The notes under the pieces: model-generated
The model's input: the letters and a program-made list of their open reading frames with translations, nothing else
Told to the model about the DNA's origin: nothing
Database searches by the model: none
Assembly: GCA_002343455.1 (NCBI GenBank)
Contig: DDSR01000038.1
Span: 1-8,698, forward strand
Length of the DNA: 8,698 bases
Source of the DNA: Deltaproteobacteria bacterium UBA2385
Lineage (GTDB): Bacteria > Myxococcota_A > UBA796 > UBA2385
Direction of reading: 5' to 3'
Shown: piece by piece, positions 6,681 to 8,698 of the stretch
Layout of the letters: every line of letters begins with the position of its first letter
How positions within the stretch are numbered: position 1 is the stretch's first letter
Translations under genes and position numbers: made by a program

Positions 6681-7364
6681 ATGCTGCTGCTGCTCGCTGG
6701 CCTCGCCGCGACCGTCCAGGCGGCGGAGCTCAGCCTGGGGCTGGGGGCCGACCTCGTCGTCGATCCGGCCGGCCAGGTCGAGCCGCTCAGCGACAGCCGC
6801 GCCGGCTTCGGCGGGGCCCTGCGCGCGCCTCTTCGCATCGAGCTGGGGCAGGGGGCGGCCCTGCGAGTGGCCTTGGCCAGCAGCCTCAGCCGGGGCCACG
6901 ACCGGGTCGAGTGGCAGCAGTACGAGGGCGCCGTGACCTTCTACAGCGACGACCACTGGACCCTGGTCAACAACACCTCCCTGACCGTGGGCCCGACCGT
7001 CGACATCGGGCGCTGGGAGGGGCCCAAGCCCTACGTCGGCGCGGGCGTGGGCGCCGCCCTGGTGACCCATCATCACAGCTTCTCGGGCGACGCTGCCGTG
7101 CTGCTCGATCCCGAGCAGGGCGACCTCAGCCGGGGCACCCACATCGACCCCTACACCCGGCAGGTGGCCCCGCTGGCAGAGCTGCTGGCGGGCGTGCGGA
7201 TCCCGACGTCGGGAGCGTTCGCCATTGAGGTCGAGGCGGGCTACACGGTCTCGTTCCTCGCCGAGGCCGCGCTGAAGAAGGCCCGCCCCGAGCTCGACGC
7301 CACGCGGGTAGCGCATGGCCTCGATGCGATGCGGATCGGACTGGCGGCGGCCTTCCCCCTCTGA
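6681..7364 (+). CDS. Small outer-membrane beta-barrel-like protein
   Basis: This gene encodes 227 residues beginning one base after the preceding stop; GGGG lies about six bases before the ATG. The signal peptide is short and lacks a basic start (MLLLLAGLAATVQA, then AELSLG). The mature chain alternates polar and hydrophobic residues in strand-length runs separated by acidic or Gly turns (LSLGLGADLVVD, ALRVALASSLS, TLVNNTSLTVGPTVDIG, PYVGAGVGAALV, FAIEVEAGYTVSFL). It ends MRIGLAAAFPL, with an aromatic residue next to last. This fits an eight-stranded OmpX/OmpW-size barrel of the broad outer-membrane beta-barrel group. A loop carries HHHSF (130-134), a possible metal-contact patch. Its neighbours are a lipoprotein gene before it and DUF507 after it, so it may be the membrane partner of the upstream lipoprotein. 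Barrel status is inferred from pattern; no specific family was recognised. Confidence 0.78.
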   Translation: MLLLLAGLAATVQAAELSLGLGADLVVDPAGQVEPLSDSRAGFGGALRAPLRIELGQGAALRVALASSLSRGHDRVEWQQYEGAVTFYSDDHWTLVNNTSLTVGPTVDIGRWEGPKPYVGAGVGAALVTHHHSFSGDAAVLLDPEQGDLSRGTHIDPYTRQVAPLAELLAGVRIPTSGAFAIEVEAGYTVSFLAEAALKKARPELDATRVAHGLDAMRIGLAAAFPL

Positions 7365-7381
7365 GTTCCGGACGTGTCGCC

Positions 7382-7903
7382 ATGAAGCTCTACCGAATGA
7401 AGGTCCCCGAGATCGCCCACCAGGTGATCGAGAAGCTGGTCAACGCCGAGATGATCGACGTCTCGCCCGAAGGCCGGGCCGAAGCCGAGCTCGACCTCGT
7501 CGCCATCATGGAGGAGTACCTCCGCCGCGACCACGACCTGCGCGAGGCCGTCCGCGAGCATATGTCCTCGCTGAACATGCCCTACGACCAGTACGGCAAG
7601 GTGCGGGGCCAGTTCGCCACCGATTGGGGCCACCCCGTCGGCAACGACGTCGAGCGCTACCTGACCCGCCAGTTCATCGAGAACTTCATGATCTCGCGCT
7701 GGATCGAAGAGGTCTTCGCCGACGACAAGGAGATCCACCGCGCCGTGATCGACGTCCTCAACGCCAACAACGTCGACGAGCGCGTGCTGCGGGACGAGGC
7801 CCGCGAGCGGGTCAAGAACCTCACCGAGGGCACCGTCGAGTTCGAGCTGGCCCTGTCGGAGGCCATGCGCGACGTCAAGAAGCGCCACGGGCTCATCCGC
7901 TGA
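7382..7903 (+). CDS. DUF507 family protein (two-module form)
   Basis: This gene encodes 173 residues with no signal peptide, so it is cytoplasmic. The start MKLYRMKVPEIAHQVIEKLV is the hallmark opening of DUF507. The second half has YLTRQFIENFMISRWIEEVFADDKEIHRAV from residue 93, and RVKNLTEGT around 144-151 followed by a charged C-terminal helix ending KKRHGLIR. Both match the family pattern as I recall it. DUF507 occurs as single modules of about 90 residues and as double modules; the two halves here, each with a helix ending in an acidic EE or DD pair, fit the double form and its usual length. It is all helical and highly charged. The family has no established biochemical function that I know of. 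It lies 17 bp after the barrel gene and overlaps the next gene by 4 bp, an odd setting of exported proteins for a soluble protein. Confidence 0.92.
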   Translation: MKLYRMKVPEIAHQVIEKLVNAEMIDVSPEGRAEAELDLVAIMEEYLRRDHDLREAVREHMSSLNMPYDQYGKVRGQFATDWGHPVGNDVERYLTRQFIENFMISRWIEEVFADDKEIHRAVIDVLNANNVDERVLRDEARERVKNLTEGTVEFELALSEAMRDVKKRHGLIR

Positions 7904-8577
7904 GCCTGCTGCTGCTCCTGGCCTGGGCCTGCGGCTCCGATCCGGGGCCGCTGGCTCCCCAGCCCAAACCTGAAGCGCCCTCCGTCGACGCCAGCCAGGC
8001 CCGGGAGCAGGCCCAGGCGCTGGCCGGCCAGGTGCAGGGCGGCGAGCTCCGGGTCGAGGGCGGCGAACCCCTGCCCGTGATCCTGATCTGGGAGGGCATC
8101 GGCGCCCTCCACAAGGGCTTCTTCAGCGACGGGACCGCCCGGACGGCGCTCTCCGTCGGGCTGGGGGGCACGCTCAAGCCCCCGGCCAACATCTACGTTC
8201 GGCACGACAACGAGAAGTTCATCGGCAGCGTCCGGCTGCGCTTGCTGCCCCAGACCCTGGCCCTTCCCGTGCGGCGCGAGGGGGACCTCGTCGCCCTCCA
8301 AGACCTCAGCCCCATCCTGCAGGCCCTGGCCAGCTACCGCACCGACATCGCCCAGCGCTTCGACGTCCGCATCGCCAGCTTCTCCGTCGGCATCGAGAGC
8401 TTCCGCGGCAGCACAAGCTGCATCTTCGGGGTCACGGGCGACGCCCCCGCCGACGGTCGGGTCGTCGACCCCTGCGTGCAGATCAACGGCCAGGCGCGCT
8501 GCGGTCAGCCCGAGGCGGGCGGGGTCAGGTTCGAGCCCGAGCACGCCAGGGCGGTGGCGGAGTGCTTGGACTTGTGA
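7900..8577 (+). CDS. Probable lipoprotein with four C-terminal cysteines and an apparent CTG start
   Basis: This gene encodes 225 residues if it starts at CTG 7900-7902, which overlaps the DUF507 stop as CTGA, the same geometry as the ATGA junctions elsewhere in this window. No ATG, GTG or TTG occurs in this frame close upstream, and the codons before it read as DUF507 antiframe (RRQEAPRAHP). The start gives MSLLLLLAWAC, a very short lipoprotein-type signal with Cys11, then a Pro-rich linker (PLAPQPKPEAP) and a helix (residues 28-45). The folded part includes PVILIWEGIGALHKGFF, KPPANIYVRHDNEKFIGSVRL and SFSVGIESFRGS. Cys174, 192, 201 and 222 could make two disulfides, as expected for a periplasmic domain. 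I recognise no family. An undetected frameshift from a standard start is the alternative explanation. The final codons lie within a direct repeat. Confidence 0.72.
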   Translation: MSLLLLLAWACGSDPGPLAPQPKPEAPSVDASQAREQAQALAGQVQGGELRVEGGEPLPVILIWEGIGALHKGFFSDGTARTALSVGLGGTLKPPANIYVRHDNEKFIGSVRLRLLPQTLALPVRREGDLVALQDLSPILQALASYRTDIAQRFDVRIASFSVGIESFRGSTSCIFGVTGDAPADGRVVDPCVQINGQARCGQPEAGGVRFEPEHARAVAECLDL

Positions 8578-8639
8578 GGCGGACGGCGCGACCCTTCCGA
8601 GGGCCGCTGGACCTGTGAGCGGGCCGGCGCGACCCTTCC
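8567..8639 (+). repeat. Imperfect 32-bp direct repeat, period 41 bp, overlapping a gene end
   Basis: The copies at 8567-8598 and 8608-8639 match at 28 of 32 positions by my alignment. Each begins TGGAC[T/C]TGTGAG and ends with an identical GGCGCGACCCTTCC. A third copy seems to begin at 8692 (TGGACCT), preceded by GCTGC like GCCGC before the second, and is cut by the window edge. The first copy contains the last codons and the TGA of the lipoprotein gene, so the later copies look like duplications of the gene's tail or a repeat that has captured the stop codon. Confidence 0.75.
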
Positions 8640-8687
8640 CTCCCCCCGCTCGCGAGGGGAGGTGGCCCGAAGGGCCGGAGGGGGGGG
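8639..8687. repeat. Paired G/C hairpins, REP-like or terminator
   Basis: A perfect 7-bp stem is formed by CCTCCCC (8639-8645) and GGGGAGG (8656-8662) with a 10-base loop. Right after it, GGCCC (8664-8668) pairs with GGGCC (8672-8676) around a GAA loop, followed by an unbroken G tract. The layout, a C-rich arm, G-rich arm, small second hairpin and G run, resembles intergenic REP-like palindromes of G/C-rich proteobacteria. There is no T tract on the plus strand. The minus strand after the hairpins reads C-rich then G-rich, so an intrinsic terminator in the classic sense is not evident, though RNA structure here could still end or protect the operon transcript. Confidence 0.55.
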
Positions 8688-8698
8688 CTGCTGGACCT

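Noticed and set aside
7657..8544. Minus-strand open frame of 295 codons
   Set aside because: It is opposite the DUF507 and lipoprotein genes. The Ala/Asp/Leu/Gly composition mirrors their codons, and no export signal or domain is seen.

Overview
The window is very G+C-rich, with third codon positions almost all G or C. It encodes mainly exported or envelope proteins. The combination of an OmpA-type peptidoglycan anchor, thrombospondin type 3 (TSP3) repeats, very short Leu-rich signal peptides and a DUF507 protein is typical of Myxococcota and related former deltaproteobacteria. That is an inference from gene content and style; there is no rRNA or other phylogenetic marker here.

Layout. Two transcription units diverge from a 97-bp gap (2306-2402). 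To the left, on the minus strand, lies an outer-membrane barrel/OmpA fusion (2305-824). It is followed with an ATGA stop/start overlap by a secreted TSP3-repeat protein that runs off the window's left edge (827 to before 1). To the right, on the plus strand, six genes are packed head to tail with gaps of 17 bp or less or with 4-bp overlaps: a secreted two-cysteine protein (2403-3782), a 798-residue protein containing what looks like a catalytically dead class III nucleotidyl cyclase fold (3795-6191), a small probable lipoprotein (6188-6679), a small outer-membrane-barrel-like protein (6681-7364), a two-module DUF507 protein (7382-7903) and a second probable lipoprotein apparently starting at CTG (7900-8577). 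The last 121 bp hold imperfect direct repeats that begin inside the last gene's final codons, plus two G/C hairpins.

How the genes may work together. The minus-strand pair looks like a split form of the common barrel-TSP3-OmpA architecture: one protein bridges the outer membrane and peptidoglycan, and its translationally coupled partner is a calcium-binding surface or periplasmic rod. The plus-strand operon mixes secreted or outer-membrane proteins with two probably cytoplasmic ones (the cyclase-like protein and DUF507). No enzyme with an intact active site was recognised in the window. The best candidate for something undescribed is the cyclase-like pseudoenzyme and its co-transcribed envelope partners. 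No mobile element, CRISPR array, tRNA or rRNA was seen.
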